Positions 32,516 through 42,653 of a stretch of 64,000 nt of DNA are shown here, in pieces (positions within the stretch are counted from its first letter, which is position 1; every line of letters starts with the position of its first letter). This DNA comes from Garcia nutans (lineage: Eukaryota > Streptophyta > Magnoliopsida > Malpighiales > Euphorbiaceae). The stretch covers positions 8,556,001-8,620,000 of the forward strand of contig CANTUV010000015.1 of the NCBI GenBank assembly GCA_947685225.1, read 5' to 3'. Both the position numbers and the translations under genes were made by a program. The notes under the pieces were generated by a model that worked only from the letters and a program-made list of their open reading frames with translations, did not search any database and was not told where the DNA came from.

Positions 32516-33305
32516 TTCCCCCTTTGTTGGAGAAAACTCGTCCTCGAGTTTTAAAATGCTGAAGTAGTAAAGAAAAGCAACTTTGTAATTTCACTCCAAT
32601 TACTTGTGGCATGTCATCAATTTGAAGAACCTGAAATTTTATTTCATAAACATCAAAATCATTGTTAGGCAAAATAAATTCCATGTTTGCAACAGACAGG
32701 CAATCATGAATGGTGGGAGTAGAAAGTTTTATTTTTCTTGCTTCTTCTTTTAGTTGTACTTCTAACCCAAGCATATCAATTTCTTCCTTCAATATTTCTT
32801 CAAAAGTTTCCAACTTTGGAATGTCTTGTTGAAAAGTAGCAGCTTCTTTTGATTCTAGTGATGAATCTTCACCAATAATCTCTAAAGTATGATCTTCAAT
32901 ATCACCCTGAAAAGAAGTATCACCATAAACAGCCTCGGATGACATTAACAAATCACTACCATCAACAATCTCTTCTGCATAAATTAGTTCTTCTTCATTG
33001 CTATCTTCAACCTTCAAATTCTCCCTTTCTAAATCATCAACACTTTTACTTCCTTCCTTGATAGCCTGAAGTCTCTGCATGATACTCCTATAGAAATGTT
33101 CATGTTGTTGCATTTGATTTCTGCCACCTCTTCGCCTCTCATTGCGCTCCAATGTGGCTCTTTCAACACTCTGCAACCTCAAATCCATGCGCTCCAATCT
33201 TTTTGTTATGGTATCCATAGCACGGTGTAAACGTGTAAATTCAGCTTGTTGCGCCTCACGCAATCGAGCTAGATCAATCTGAACACCTGCATCTCTTCCA
33301 GACAT
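32385..33305 (-). CDS. D-element ORF: Gag-like protein of unknown function, intact
   Basis: The 306-residue frame starts at the ATG just inside the leader, MSGRDAGVQIDLARLREAQ. Residues 10-55 look like an amphipathic coiled coil (RLHRAMDTITKRLERMDLRLQSVE), similar in style to the N-termini of B and E Gag. Residues 54-62 are Arg-rich. FYRSIMQRLQAIKEGSKSVDD (71-91) resembles the gag motif RLxRLxQGxxSVEDYHKEME of families A and C. From about 93 to 190 it is strongly acidic. Residues 207-235 (MEFILPNNDFDVYEIKFQVLQID) and 250-263 (HFKTRGRVFSNKGG) lead to the PPT, and residues 264-306 lie in the LTR. There is no CCHC knuckle and no catalytic motif. I infer an internally deleted Gag-Pol derivative whose frame is still open. 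Function unknown. Confidence 0.7.
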   Translation of the reverse strand: MSGRDAGVQIDLARLREAQQAEFTRLHRAMDTITKRLERMDLRLQSVERATLERNERRRGGRNQMQQHEHFYRSIMQRLQAIKEGSKSVDDLERENLKVEDSNEEELIYAEEIVDGSDLLMSSEAVYGDTSFQGDIEDHTLEIIGEDSSLESKEAATFQQDIPKLETFEEILKEEIDMLGLEVQLKEEARKIKLSTPTIHDCLSVANMEFILPNNDFDVYEIKFQVLQIDDMPQVIGVKLQSCFSLLLQHFKTRGRVFSNKGGMIETLQGYMQHFVEEELKLHDMADQGCKLEHIWLKSLVGLIYS

Positions 33306-34504
33306 GTTTCCTGCAATAAAAGGTTAGCACAAAACAAATAAAAAGGCCTCACAACACTCCCTCGTGTTTACACTCAATAGATGAAGGTTGGTCTCTCGTG
33401 TTTCACTCAATATATGAAATCACTCACGGTTCAGCTCACACCTCTCAAGCTGATTTCTTTTATGTTCTTAGGTGAATCACACTTTATGAAACAACTCAAA
33501 TAGCCTCCGTGTGTAGTATCCCAAAATCTGAAATTTGAATCAAAACAGCCCCTCAAATTTGTCAAAATTTCGTGACAAAGTTTTGGTTACTTCTAACCTA
33601 TCCAGATTCGGCCCTTATCACCTAAATAACAAGGAAAACGAAAAAAAATTTCTTGAAGCACTTTTGTACTCTTTTTTTTTGCTCCCTCTCACTATCTCAA
33701 GATGGGCAGCCCTAATTCACACACCACACAAAACTTTTTTTTTTAATCAGGTAACAAGAACAAGATCAATTTAGAGGACTTCCTTTTGAAACTCGAAATT
33801 GGAACAGAATAAATAATCAAGACTTCCTTTAGACCAATTCAGCTTTCCTTTTGAAACTTGTTTGAAACACTTTCTTGGAAATTCGAAACAGAATTAGAAT
33901 GATTAACAAGAATAAGATTCGGATTTAGAACACTTTCGAATCAACAAATTTCGAATCAACAATCAAGAACACAATTTCGAATTTGAACAAAGCAACCTAA
34001 ATTCCCAATTCGGAAATCCACAATAGAACAAATCCAATTCGGAATAGATAGAACAAACCAATTTGGAACAAATCAACCAACCCAATTTCAGAATAAGAAA
34101 AATGATTTGGACTAAAAAGGTAAACTGAATTCGAAATTGAAATAAGACTCCAAACACAAAACGAAAACTAAATTAGAACCCTAACGGAATTTTTTTTTTG
34201 AATTTTCGACTTTGAAAGAAAAACAAAAACGATTCAAGGATCAATAAGAAAGAAACAAAACGAAACTAACAAGAGAAGAAACGAAAATGAAAGTAACCCA
34301 CAAAGGAAACAAAAACGCAAATAGCAGGTGAAGAAAACGAAAACGAAAATAACCCACAAAGAAAACAATTCAGAGGAACAAGGAAAACAAGAGAACGAAT
34401 TGAACAATTGAAACAAAGCAACAAAAACGCAAATAACAAAAGAAGAAACGAAAACGAATTGGAAGGGATAAAACCTGATCTAGAGCGTAGGCTCTGATAC
34501 CAAA
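33306..34504 (-). promoter_or_regulatory. Leader and PBS of D
   Basis: The PBS complement GGCTCTGATACCAAA is at 34490-34504. The 1.2 kb leader is non-coding and A/T-rich. The block 33530-33700 (minus strand: GATAGTGAGAGGGAGC, an A run, GAGTACAAAAGTGCTTC, then TTAGAAGTAA) is shared with B and E leaders. Repeated GAAACGAAAACG-type stretches lie at 34180-34460. Confidence 0.8.
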
Positions 34505-35101
34505 TGATACGGAACCTCCAAGAATAAGCCTGAGAACCCCTTGATTTCGAACCCCCACAGCATTAACTTGAAAACCCCTAGTCGAATTTGGTACAACCCC
34601 CAAGGATTAGGTTAGATTTCAGATTACCTTGAATTGATCAAAGATCCAAGATTTTGAAACAAGTCAGTTCCTAAATCCCAGATTCGAAACACTCCACAAG
34701 AAAGTTGATCAAACTACTTGAATGTTTCTGAAGCATGTATTCAAGCAAGAACACAAAGATAAAAGCAATTCGGCTTTAGGTTAATTAATTCGTTCAAAAC
34801 TTCAAAACTAAGATGGCTGTCCATTTTTACATCAATATTAGGTTTAAATACCCTTTACTCATTCCTAGACCATGAAGGAAAATAATAAAAATAGCCCTAA
34901 AAGTGTTTGGGGCGGATTGGGCTTAAAACAGGCCCAAAAACACATTAAAATAACAAGTTCAGCTAATTATTTAACTATAAATAAGCCCAACTAGTGACTT
35001 GAGCCAAATATGCTCCAATTTGCATCCTTGATCAGCCATATCGTGCACCTTCAGCTCCTCTTCAACAAAATGTTGCATGTAGCCTTGTGACGTCTCTATC
35101 A
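34505..35101 (-). repeat. 5' LTR of D
   Basis: 597 bp, the same length as the other LTR. About nine substitutions and no indels were seen when I compared them by eye. Confidence 0.92.
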
Positions 35102-35652
35102 TGAGGGTAACAAAGCAGGTTCTATTTTCTTTTGCAATTGGGAGATACAAAGATGAAGTTTGTTGTGATGTTGTGCCTATGCATGCTAGCCATATCCTTC
35201 TTGGTCGCCTGTGGCAGTTTGATAGAAAAGCTTTATATGATGGCTTTAAGAATCATTATTCTTTCAGCCTAAATGGTTTAAATTTCACTCTTGCTCCATT
35301 TCACCTAAACAAGTGTATGAAGATCAAGTAAAGATTTTGAGATCATTTGAAAGGAATTCTAGTGGTGAGGGTAAAACAAATAAAAATGGAGTACAAGAGG
35401 TCAAGTGTGAGAAAAAGAATGATAAAAATGTCCCATTGGTGAGAGAAAAAGATAAAGAGAGAGGAAATAAAAGAGATTGTTTCTATACAAAAGAAAAAGA
35501 GTTAAGGAGTGCTTTTTGTGAGACCTTGATTGTACTTAGGTACAAAGAGACCTTGATTTTTATATCTGACCTTGACAACCCTTTGCCCAGTTGTGTTAGT
35601 TCTATTTTACAGGAATTTGGAGATGTTTTTCCAGAAGATGTACCTAAAGGTT
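35102..35652 (+). pseudogene. Family A protease end, linker and RT start (A5)
   Basis: It continues 31847-31918: TKQVLFSFAIGRYKDEVCCDVVPMHASHILLG, then a 2 to 4 base loss near 35300 that shifts the frame, the charged linker and SILQEFGDVFPEDVPKG. It is split at 35653 by Cas4. The open frame that seems to continue into Cas4 is only read-through of the LTR. Confidence 0.8.
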
Positions 35653-35840
35653 TGATGCTGCCGGGCCAACCACTTCCCAGATGGACACCCATTCTGGTAC
35701 TGACCCTGCACCAGCATGGCTGGGCCAAGCACTTCCCAGAAAGTCACCCCTCCTGGTACTGACCCTACACCACCACGGCTAGGCCAAGCACTTCCCAGAA
35801 GGTCACCCATCCTAGTACTGACCCTGCACCAGCACGCTTA
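35653..35840 (-). repeat. 5S-derived module, three units (Cas4 3' LTR)
   Basis: On the minus strand GCTTAACCGG complement (GTTAAGC) near 35836-35842 is followed by three units of about 59 bp with TACTAGGATGGGTGACC, the closest match to 5S box C in this set, then two more diverged units. Confidence 0.7.
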
Positions 35841-36063
35841 ACCGGAAAGAACGCTAACCATTTCTACCAAAAGCTTAAGCTGTCAGCAGAGGCGCACTCA
35901 TTTCCTTTATTTGGGTCAAATATGGGCTCACTGCCACCTTTTGTCGAACCTGATCCACTAACCTCCAGACCCTCGGACATATCATTCCCTCCCTCTTTAA
36001 GGAGGTTCTTCCTCGAACCTGGAGCAGTGGGACCAGACCCGATAAATAGGCTTTGATACCAAA

Positions 36064-36255
36064 TGATGCGGTCGGGCCAAGCACTTCCCAGGTGGACACC
36101 CATTATGGTACTGACCCTGCACCAGCACGGCTGGGCCAAGTACTTCCCAGAAGGTCACCCCTCCTGGTACTAACCCTGCACCAACACGGCTAGGCCAAGC
36201 ACTTCCCAGAAGGTCACCCATTCTGGTACTGACCCTGCACAAGCACGCTTAACCG
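36064..36255 (-). repeat. 5S-derived module, three units (Cas4 5' LTR)
   Basis: Same organisation as in the 3' LTR. GTTAAGC complement is near 36247-36253 and three units follow toward 36064, the last reading ATAATGGGTGTCCACC. Confidence 0.7.
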
Positions 36256-36395
36256 GAAAGAACGCTAACCATTTCTACCAAAAGCTTAAGCTGTCAGCAG
36301 AGGCGCACCCATTTTCTTTATTTGGATCAAATATGGGCTCACCGCCACCTTTTGTCGAACCTTATCCACAACCCTCCAGACCCTCAGACATATCA

Positions 36396-37728
36396 AGGTT
36401 TACCACCTTTAAGAAGGATTGAGCATCAAATTTACTTCATTCTAGGGTCAACAATTCCTAACCGACTAGCTTATAGAAGTAATCCGGAGGAAACCAAGGA
36501 ACCTCAAAGGCAAGTGGAGGAGTTGCTCGCAAAGGGACATGTGCATGAAAGTCTTAGTCCATGTGCTGTTCCGGTTTTACTAGTCCCAAAGAAGGATGGA
36601 TCATGGTGAATGTGTGTGGACTGTCGAGCAATCAATAAAATCACGGTGAAGTATAAACATCCAATTCCTAGACTTGATGATATGCTTGATGAGTTGAGTG
36701 GTTCTTGCATTTTTACTAATATTGATTTAAAAAGTGGTTACCATCAAATTAGGATGAAGGAAGGAGATGAGTGGAAAACTGCATTCAAAACAAAATATGG
36801 TCTTTATGAATGGTTAGTTATGCCATTTGGTTTATCTAATGCACCTAGTATATTCATGAGATTAATGAACCATGTTTTGCGTGCATATATTGGTAAAATT
36901 TTTGTTGTGTATTTTGATGACATACTCATTTATAGCAAAGCAGTAGATGAGCATGTAGAGCATATTAGGGTCGTTCTTGATGTTTTGAGAAAGGAAAAAT
37001 TGTACGCCAATATGAAAAATTGCATGTTTTATAGGGATAAAATCATATTCTTATGTTTTATGGTTAGTGCACAAGGTATTGAGGTTGATGATGAAAAGGT
37101 AAAGACAATAAGAGATTGGCCAGCACCTAAAATAGTGAGTGAGGTAAGAATTTTTGATGGTTTGGCTAGTTTCTATAGAAGGTTTGTTAAAGATTTTAGT
37201 TCAATTGCTGCACCATTAAATGAATTGGTAAAAAAAGATGTAAAGTTTAATTAGACTAAAATTCATGAGAAGGCATTCAATTTGTTGAAAGAAAGGTTAA
37301 CTACTGCTCCAATTCTTGCTTTACTAGATTTTGATAAGACCTTCAAATTAGAGTGTGATGCTTCAAGTGTGAGCATGGGTGCTGTTTTGATTCAAGAAGG
37401 GAAACCAATTGCATATTTTAGTGAGAAGCTTCATGATGCACAATTAAATTATTCTTCTTATGACAAGGAGTTGTATGCTTTGATAAGAGCTTTACAAGTG
37501 TGGCAACATTACTTATTGCCTAAAGAGTTTGTTATTCATACAGATCATGAATCATTAAAGCATCTAAAGGGGCAAATCAAGCTGAACCGAAGACATGGAA
37601 AGTGGACAGATTTCATTAAGCCATTTCCATATGTGATAAAGTATAAGCATGGAAAAGACAATGTAGTAGCAGATGCACTTTCAAGAAGGTTCAGATTTGA
37701 GGATAAATGTTTTTGAGCAAGGAGGGAA
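36396..37728 (+). pseudogene. Family A RT and RNase H, integrase deleted (A5)
   Basis: The frame resumes GLPPLRRIEHQI, then VPVLLVPKKDG, a TGG-to-TGA-type stop at 36606, NIDLKSGYHQIRM, YFDD near 36918, the thumb, a stop at 37252, and RNase H with ECDASSVSMGAVLIQ and HTDHESLKHLKG. After ADALSRR it jumps to the very end of pol (RFEDKCFEQGGND), so the whole of IN except the last residues is gone. The PPT GAGCAAGGAGGGAA precedes the LTR at 37729. Confidence 0.85.
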
Positions 37729-38473
37729 TGATGAGGAATCTATAAGCAAGCTTAATGAATCTACACTAGGCATCAAATATGTTGATGATATCATTATGCC
37801 AAGTGGACCAATCACAAGATCACAATCAAAGAAACTCCATCATGTGTTCCAACACTTCATTCAAAGGTGGATTAATGAAGAGGGAGACCAACTTATACTG
37901 AATATGATGGATCATGAAGAGGAAGTCAGAAACTCACTAAGAAGTATGAAGAATCTGCCCATAAGTATGGTGATGGGCATTAGCACGAATTTGGAATATA
38001 ATATTGATGTGGTTTAGTGCATGTAGAATCTGTCCATCAATGTTGTCAGAATTATGGGTAGTAATTTAGAATATATTATTGACGTGGATGAATAATTAAT
38101 GCTATTTGTCACTAGATACATGTAAATCTAGACTTTTAAGCCATTAGTTCTTTTTTTTCAACTATATAGGGAGGGGAAAAAGAACTAAGGGGGGGTTACT
38201 ATGAATTTCCAGTTTATGCTGAATGTAATTGATGTGTTTTCAAGTTTGAGAGGTTTTCTTCTTATTCTTGTTGCATGAAGAATTGGTTCTAACTTATCAA
38301 GTCTGACTTGTGGCATTTAAATCAATTCATTTCTTCATCCCAATCACCCAAGTTTTCAATTATAGGTTAGTTGTGGGTTTGGTAGGGAGGATTTGTTTTT
38401 TAGTTCTAAGATTCAATGCTAGATGTGTATGTGGGGTTCTAGATGTAATATTTGATCCATGGGTTTTGCATCA
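37729..38473 (+). repeat. Family A LTR shared by A5 (3') and A6 (5')
   Basis: 745 bp from TGATGAGGAATC to TTTTGCATCA. It is preceded by a PPT and followed by a PBS, so one LTR ends one internal region and begins the next. A deletion near 38018 removes about 40 bp found in other A LTRs. The pol tail stop is at 38015-38017. Confidence 0.92.
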
Positions 38474-39416
38474 TTTGGTATCAGAGCTTTGGCTTGAAGA
38501 TAAGTCTTTAGGTAACTTTTACGTTTTAATTATCCAAAAGAAAAAAAAGAAACCACATTCAGTTTCTATTTCTCGTCATTTTCTGTTCTTATTGCACCTT
38601 GTTCTTATTCTTCAAATATGTGGATTTTTGTTTATCTTTTCAATTTCTATCCTTATTTACTGAAAGTTCAACAAAAAAAGAAGAAGGAAAAGATCAAAAT
38701 AAAAAACAAAAAAAAAGAGAGAGAATCAGATTCAACTTCCTCAACGTAAAAGAAAAAAAAATCGTACCTGTTTCTATCCAATATTTTTCTCCACAAGTGT
38801 TTGAGATTTTTTGCATATTTATACCATTAACAGCTTGCTACCTTATTATATTTGATAAAATTACATCAGCTCCTCATTATGCATCCATTTAGCATTTAAA
38901 ATCTGATATTTAGAGCATAGCTTGCATTGGGAATAGATTTAGGTTGCATATTTAGATTACTCATTGGAGTGATTTGAATTCTATTTTTCAATATCCATAA
39001 TTATTTTTCTTTGTATTCTTAGTTTCATTCTTTCATATACCTCTTGTTTCTTGTATGCTTTAAGTTGCTAATTCTCAATCATAGTTACTGTGGTTAAATT
39101 AACACAAATACTTTTTGCTTGTTGTGTTAACTTTCAGTTCTTGTTGTTTAAATTAAATTGCTTCTAGAATTGCTGAAGTCATTTTGTTCATTAGGTTCCT
39201 TGTAGAGTCTTTAAAATAAAACTTATTTTACTTGATTTAAGTGGATTCAATTCTGAAATTCAACTTGATAAAAGGAGAATTGAGAGGTAACAAGGACCAA
39301 GTTTTGAGTGTAATACAAGGGGAGTAACAATCTGATCTTGAGTGAAATACGTAAGGGAGTGTGGTGAGAAAATTTTTCTTTACTAACATTTTCTTGCAGG
39401 TTCTTATACCATGTCA
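38474..39416 (+). promoter_or_regulatory. PBS and full leader of A6
   Basis: The PBS TTTGGTATCAGAGCTTTGG starts at 38474. The leader of about 925 bp is the only complete family A leader in the window. It ends in TTCTTGCAGGTTCTTATACC directly before the gag ATG. It shows no coding potential. Confidence 0.85.
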
Positions 39417-40449
39417 AATTCTGAAGGTGAAAAATGAGATATGACCATGAATGAAATAGTCTTCATGTTCGAGGCAATGTAAAGAAAATTTGAAAGGTTT
39501 GATTGGGTCATAAATAACATGAGAAGTGATGTAGACAGCATAATATAAAGGCAACAAAATAATACTAATCAAAGGGGGAAGAATAGAGGAAGAGGAAACA
39601 TGATGAATGATGATGAGGCATAAAGGGAAGATGATGAAGAAAGTGAGGAATCAATTTCCCAAAGAAGACCTCAACAAAGGGACAGCAACATATCTTCAAT
39701 AAAATTGAAGATACCATCATTTAAGGGGAGAAATGATGCAGAAGCTTACCTTGAATGGAAAAGAAAAGTTGAGTTGGTGTTTGATTATCATAATTATAGC
39801 GAAATAAAGAAAGTTAAAATTGCAGCAGTTGAATTCACATATTATGCCCTAATTTGGTGGTATCAATTGATGATTTCCAAGAGAAGAAATGGAGAAAGAA
39901 CTATCACTACTTGGGCTGAAATGAAAACTGTGATGAGAAAGAGATTTGTACCATCTTACTATAAGGAGCTTCACCAAAAATTACAGCTGCTAACTCAAGG
40001 ATCCATGTCAGTGGAGGATTACCATAAAGAGATGGAGATGATCATGAGTAGAACTAATATAGAGGAGGATTCAAAAATCACTATGGCTTAATTTTTGAGT
40101 GGGCTGAATAGAGAGATTGCTAACATAATTGAATTACATCATTATGTGGAGCTTGAAGATATGGTACACATGGCCATGAAAGTGGAGAAGCAACTGAAAC
40201 TCAAGGGAGCAGCAAAGTGATTTTCTAATTCTAGCTCTAGTTTCACTTCAAAATGACCAAAAAAAGATGATAATCCTAAAGGGAAGGAGGCTTCCTGGAA
40301 AGGAAAGGAAAAACAAGTTCCAGCTGACTTTAAATCTAACTCTAAAGCATATAACTCTAATCAAAAGCATAGTACCGTTAAGTGCTTTAGGTGTTTAGGG
40401 CATATAGCATCTCAATGTCCAAATAAGAAAATCATTTTGATATGAGATA
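39417..40449 (+). pseudogene. Family A gag (A6)
   Basis: The ATG is at 39411-39413 (CCATGTCAAATTC). Stops follow near 39435, 39479, 39546 and 39622. The gag core (AYLEWKRKVELVFDYH, ALIWWYQLM, SVEDYHKEMEM) is recognisable from 39690. Further stops are near 40089 and 40218. The knuckle CFRCLGHIASQC lacks two spacer residues. It is more decayed than A2. Confidence 0.8.
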
Positions 40450-41561
40450 ATGGTGAAATTGATAGTGCTAGACATGAAAGTGATGATAGATAATAGCATG
40501 CCACCATTAGAGGAAATTGAACATATCATTGAATATCCTGCCCTTGGTGAATCTTTGGTTATTAGAAGAGCTTTAAACATGCAAATTAAAGATGAAGAAA
40601 GTAATCAAAGAGAGAACATTTTCCATACTCGTTGCATTGTGAATGGAAAAGTGTGCAGCATTATCATTGATGGGGGTAGTTGTGCAAATGTTGCTAGTAC
40701 TGATTTTGTAGATAAATTAGTGTTAGCATGCACAAAACATCCTAGTCCCTACAAGCTGCAATGGTTGAATGATTGTGGAGTGGTGAGGGTAACAAAGCAG
40801 GTTCTATTTTCTTTTGCAATTGGGAGATACAAAGATGAAGTTTGTTGTGATGTTGTGCCTATGCATGCTAGCCATATCATTCTTTGTCACCCGTGGCAGT
40901 TTGATAGAAAAGCTTTCCATGATGGCTTTAAGAATCATTATTCTTTCAGCCTAAATGGTTTAAATTTCACTCTTTCTCCATTTCACCTAAACAAGTGTAT
41001 GAAGATCAAGTAAAGATTTTGAGATCATTTGAAAGGAATTCTGGTGGTGAGGGTAAAACAAATAAAAATGGAGTACAAGAGGCCAAGTGTGAGAAAAAGA
41101 ATGATAAAAATGGCCCATTGGTGAGAGAAAAAGAGAAAGAGAGAAAATAAAAGAGAGTGTTTCTATACAAAAGAAAAAGAGTTAAGGAGTGCTTTTTGTG
41201 AGAAAAGAAGTCTGATTGTACTTCGGTACAAAGAGACCTTGATTTCTATATTTGGCCTTGATAACCCTTTGCCTAGTTTTGTTAGTTCTATTTTACAGGA
41301 ATTTGGAGATGTTTTTTCAGAAGATGTACCTAAAGGTTTACCACCTTTAAGAAGGATTGAGCATCAAATTGACATCATTCTAGGGTCAACAATTCCTAAC
41401 TGAACAGCTTATAGAAGTAATCCGGAAGAAACCAAGGAACCTCAAAGGCAAGTGGAGGAGTTGGTAGCAAAGGGACATGTGTGCGAAAGTCTTAGTCCAT
41501 GTGCTGTTCCGGTTTTACTAGTCCCAAAGAAGGATGGATCATGGTGAATGTGTGTGGAGTA
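40450..41561 (+). pseudogene. Family A protease, linker and RT start (A6)
   Basis: Protease frame SMPPLEEIEHIIEYPALG, DGGSCANVAST, LQWLNDCGVVRVTKQ, then the same short loss before the linker as in A5 (APFHLNKCMK frame), the linker and RT start to VLLVPKKDGSW, followed by a stop. It ends at 41561 against a B LTR fragment. A5 and A6 share the linker frameshift and the stop after KKDGSW, so they are duplicates of one defective unit. Confidence 0.8.
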
Positions 41562-41780
41562 TGACGCGGACCCTTAGCAATGATGGCAGCAAACCCAACG
41601 TATAACAATGGTAGAGAACTCCTTGAAAGTTGATAATCACCTCCTAAGGAACCCAGCGCCTATAAAGAGACGCGAACTCACTATGATTGAAGGATTTAGT
41701 TGGTAAGAAGAAGGAAAACGTCACAACTCTCGTTGATAAGTAAACCTAATTCTTAATGCAAAGAAAGAATTAAAGAATCT
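41562..41780 (-). repeat. Family B LTR end fragment (B3)
   Basis: 219 bp matching the end of B LTRs (TGACGCGGACCC on the plus strand), cut at AAAGAATC where element C begins. It is a scrap between A6 and C. Confidence 0.85.
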
Positions 41781-42653
41781 GATGTGAGCCTGCCTTGCTG
41801 GGATTTAATTCCTAAGGAAGCTCAAGCTACGGATCGTCTCCAAAACATAAGAACACCAAACAGCACCTTCAACCCAACACCAACTTGTGATGTAAAACTG
41901 AAGCTATATAGCTAGAAACCAAAGATTCAAGACCCAACCCCAACTTGTGAAGGAAAAACCTTGAATATAAGTTAAGACCTAGCAAACTTGGTTATTTTTG
42001 CAAGGAATTCGTGCAAGTTCTAACCAGAACTCAAAAGAAGGCTAAAAACCTCTCAAAGCTCTCAAAAATGGAGAGAAAACTCAGAATATTCATTAAGTTC
42101 AAAGTCTGCCATTACATCTGTTTTTAAAGACTTAAAGAAAGCATAAAACAAGTGAAATGATGGAAAAATACAAATATAATGATGTGGTTACATAAAACAA
42201 ATTGGGCAGCCATATAGCTTGTCTCCCACTAGCTTTTAAAAGGCATGGGCAGCCATATAGCTTGTCTCCCACTAGCTTTTAAAAGGCATGGGCAGCCATA
42301 TAGCTTGTCTCCCACTAGCTTTTAAAAGGCATCTTTGACTCCCAATGTGAGTTTCAGCCACTCTTAATATATGGACATCCAATGGTACATGAATGGTATG
42401 TATTTAGCTCCCAAAGGTATAATGATGGATGCCAATATGTATTCTAACTCCTTTGGGTCAATTGGCCTCTTGGGTAGATTGCAATTTGGACACGTACAAC
42501 CAAACAGCTTCTTTGCTCTTATTTTCTTCAAGTCTTAACATTCCAATTGTATTGAGAACATATAGATGTTTGGAAACTAATCCTTGAAGTTTTCTTGCCA
42601 TTGATCGAGTAACAGGTCCTTGGTGTTGTATGCTAGCAATCAGATCCTCATCA
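41781..42653 (-). repeat. Family C 3' LTR
   Basis: On the minus strand it runs from TGATGAGGATCTG to GGCTCACATCA and carries pol tail codons to the stop at 42458. It has three copies of a 43-bp repeat at 42204-42332. Confidence 0.93.
42204..42332 (-). repeat. 43-bp minisatellite, three copies (C 3' LTR)
   Basis: Units begin at 42204, 42247 and 42290 (GGGCAGCCATATAGCTTGTC on the plus strand). Confidence 0.93.

Larger units (their letters stand above)
31919..35101 (-). mobile_element. D: complete non-autonomous LTR element with one ORF
   Basis: 3183 bp with two LTRs of 597 bp each (31919-32515 and 34505-35101), a PBS complement at 34490-34504, a PPT (AACAAAGGGGGAA, 32516-32528) and the target duplication TGAGG (31914-31918 and 35102-35106). 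By hand the LTRs differ at about 9 sites. The internal region of 1989 bp has a 1.2 kb leader and one ORF. No RT, RH, IN or protease is seen. It sits in the protease of A5. Mobility would need enzymes in trans, and its PBS and LTR ends match the coding families nearby. Confidence 0.92.
35653..36395 (-). mobile_element. Cas4: complete Cassandra-like TRIM
   Basis: 743 bp on the minus strand. The 5' LTR is 36064-36395, the PBS complement GGCTTTGATACCAAA 36049-36063, the internal region 35985-36048 with a PPT complement TTCCCTCCCTCTTT (35985-35998), and the 3' LTR 35653-35984. The target duplication is AGGTT (35648-35652 and 36396-36400). Both LTRs are 332 bp. There is no ORF of its own. Confidence 0.93.

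Noticed and set aside
35653..35762. Continuation of the A5 pol frame into a Pro-rich tail
   Set aside because: The codons lie in the inverted Cas4 LTR, so it is read-through after insertion. The pol reading resumes at 36396.
42204..42332. CRISPR-like array in the 43-bp, 50-bp and 59-bp repeats
   Set aside because: Units are directly adjacent without spacers, lie in LTRs, and the DNA is from a eukaryote.
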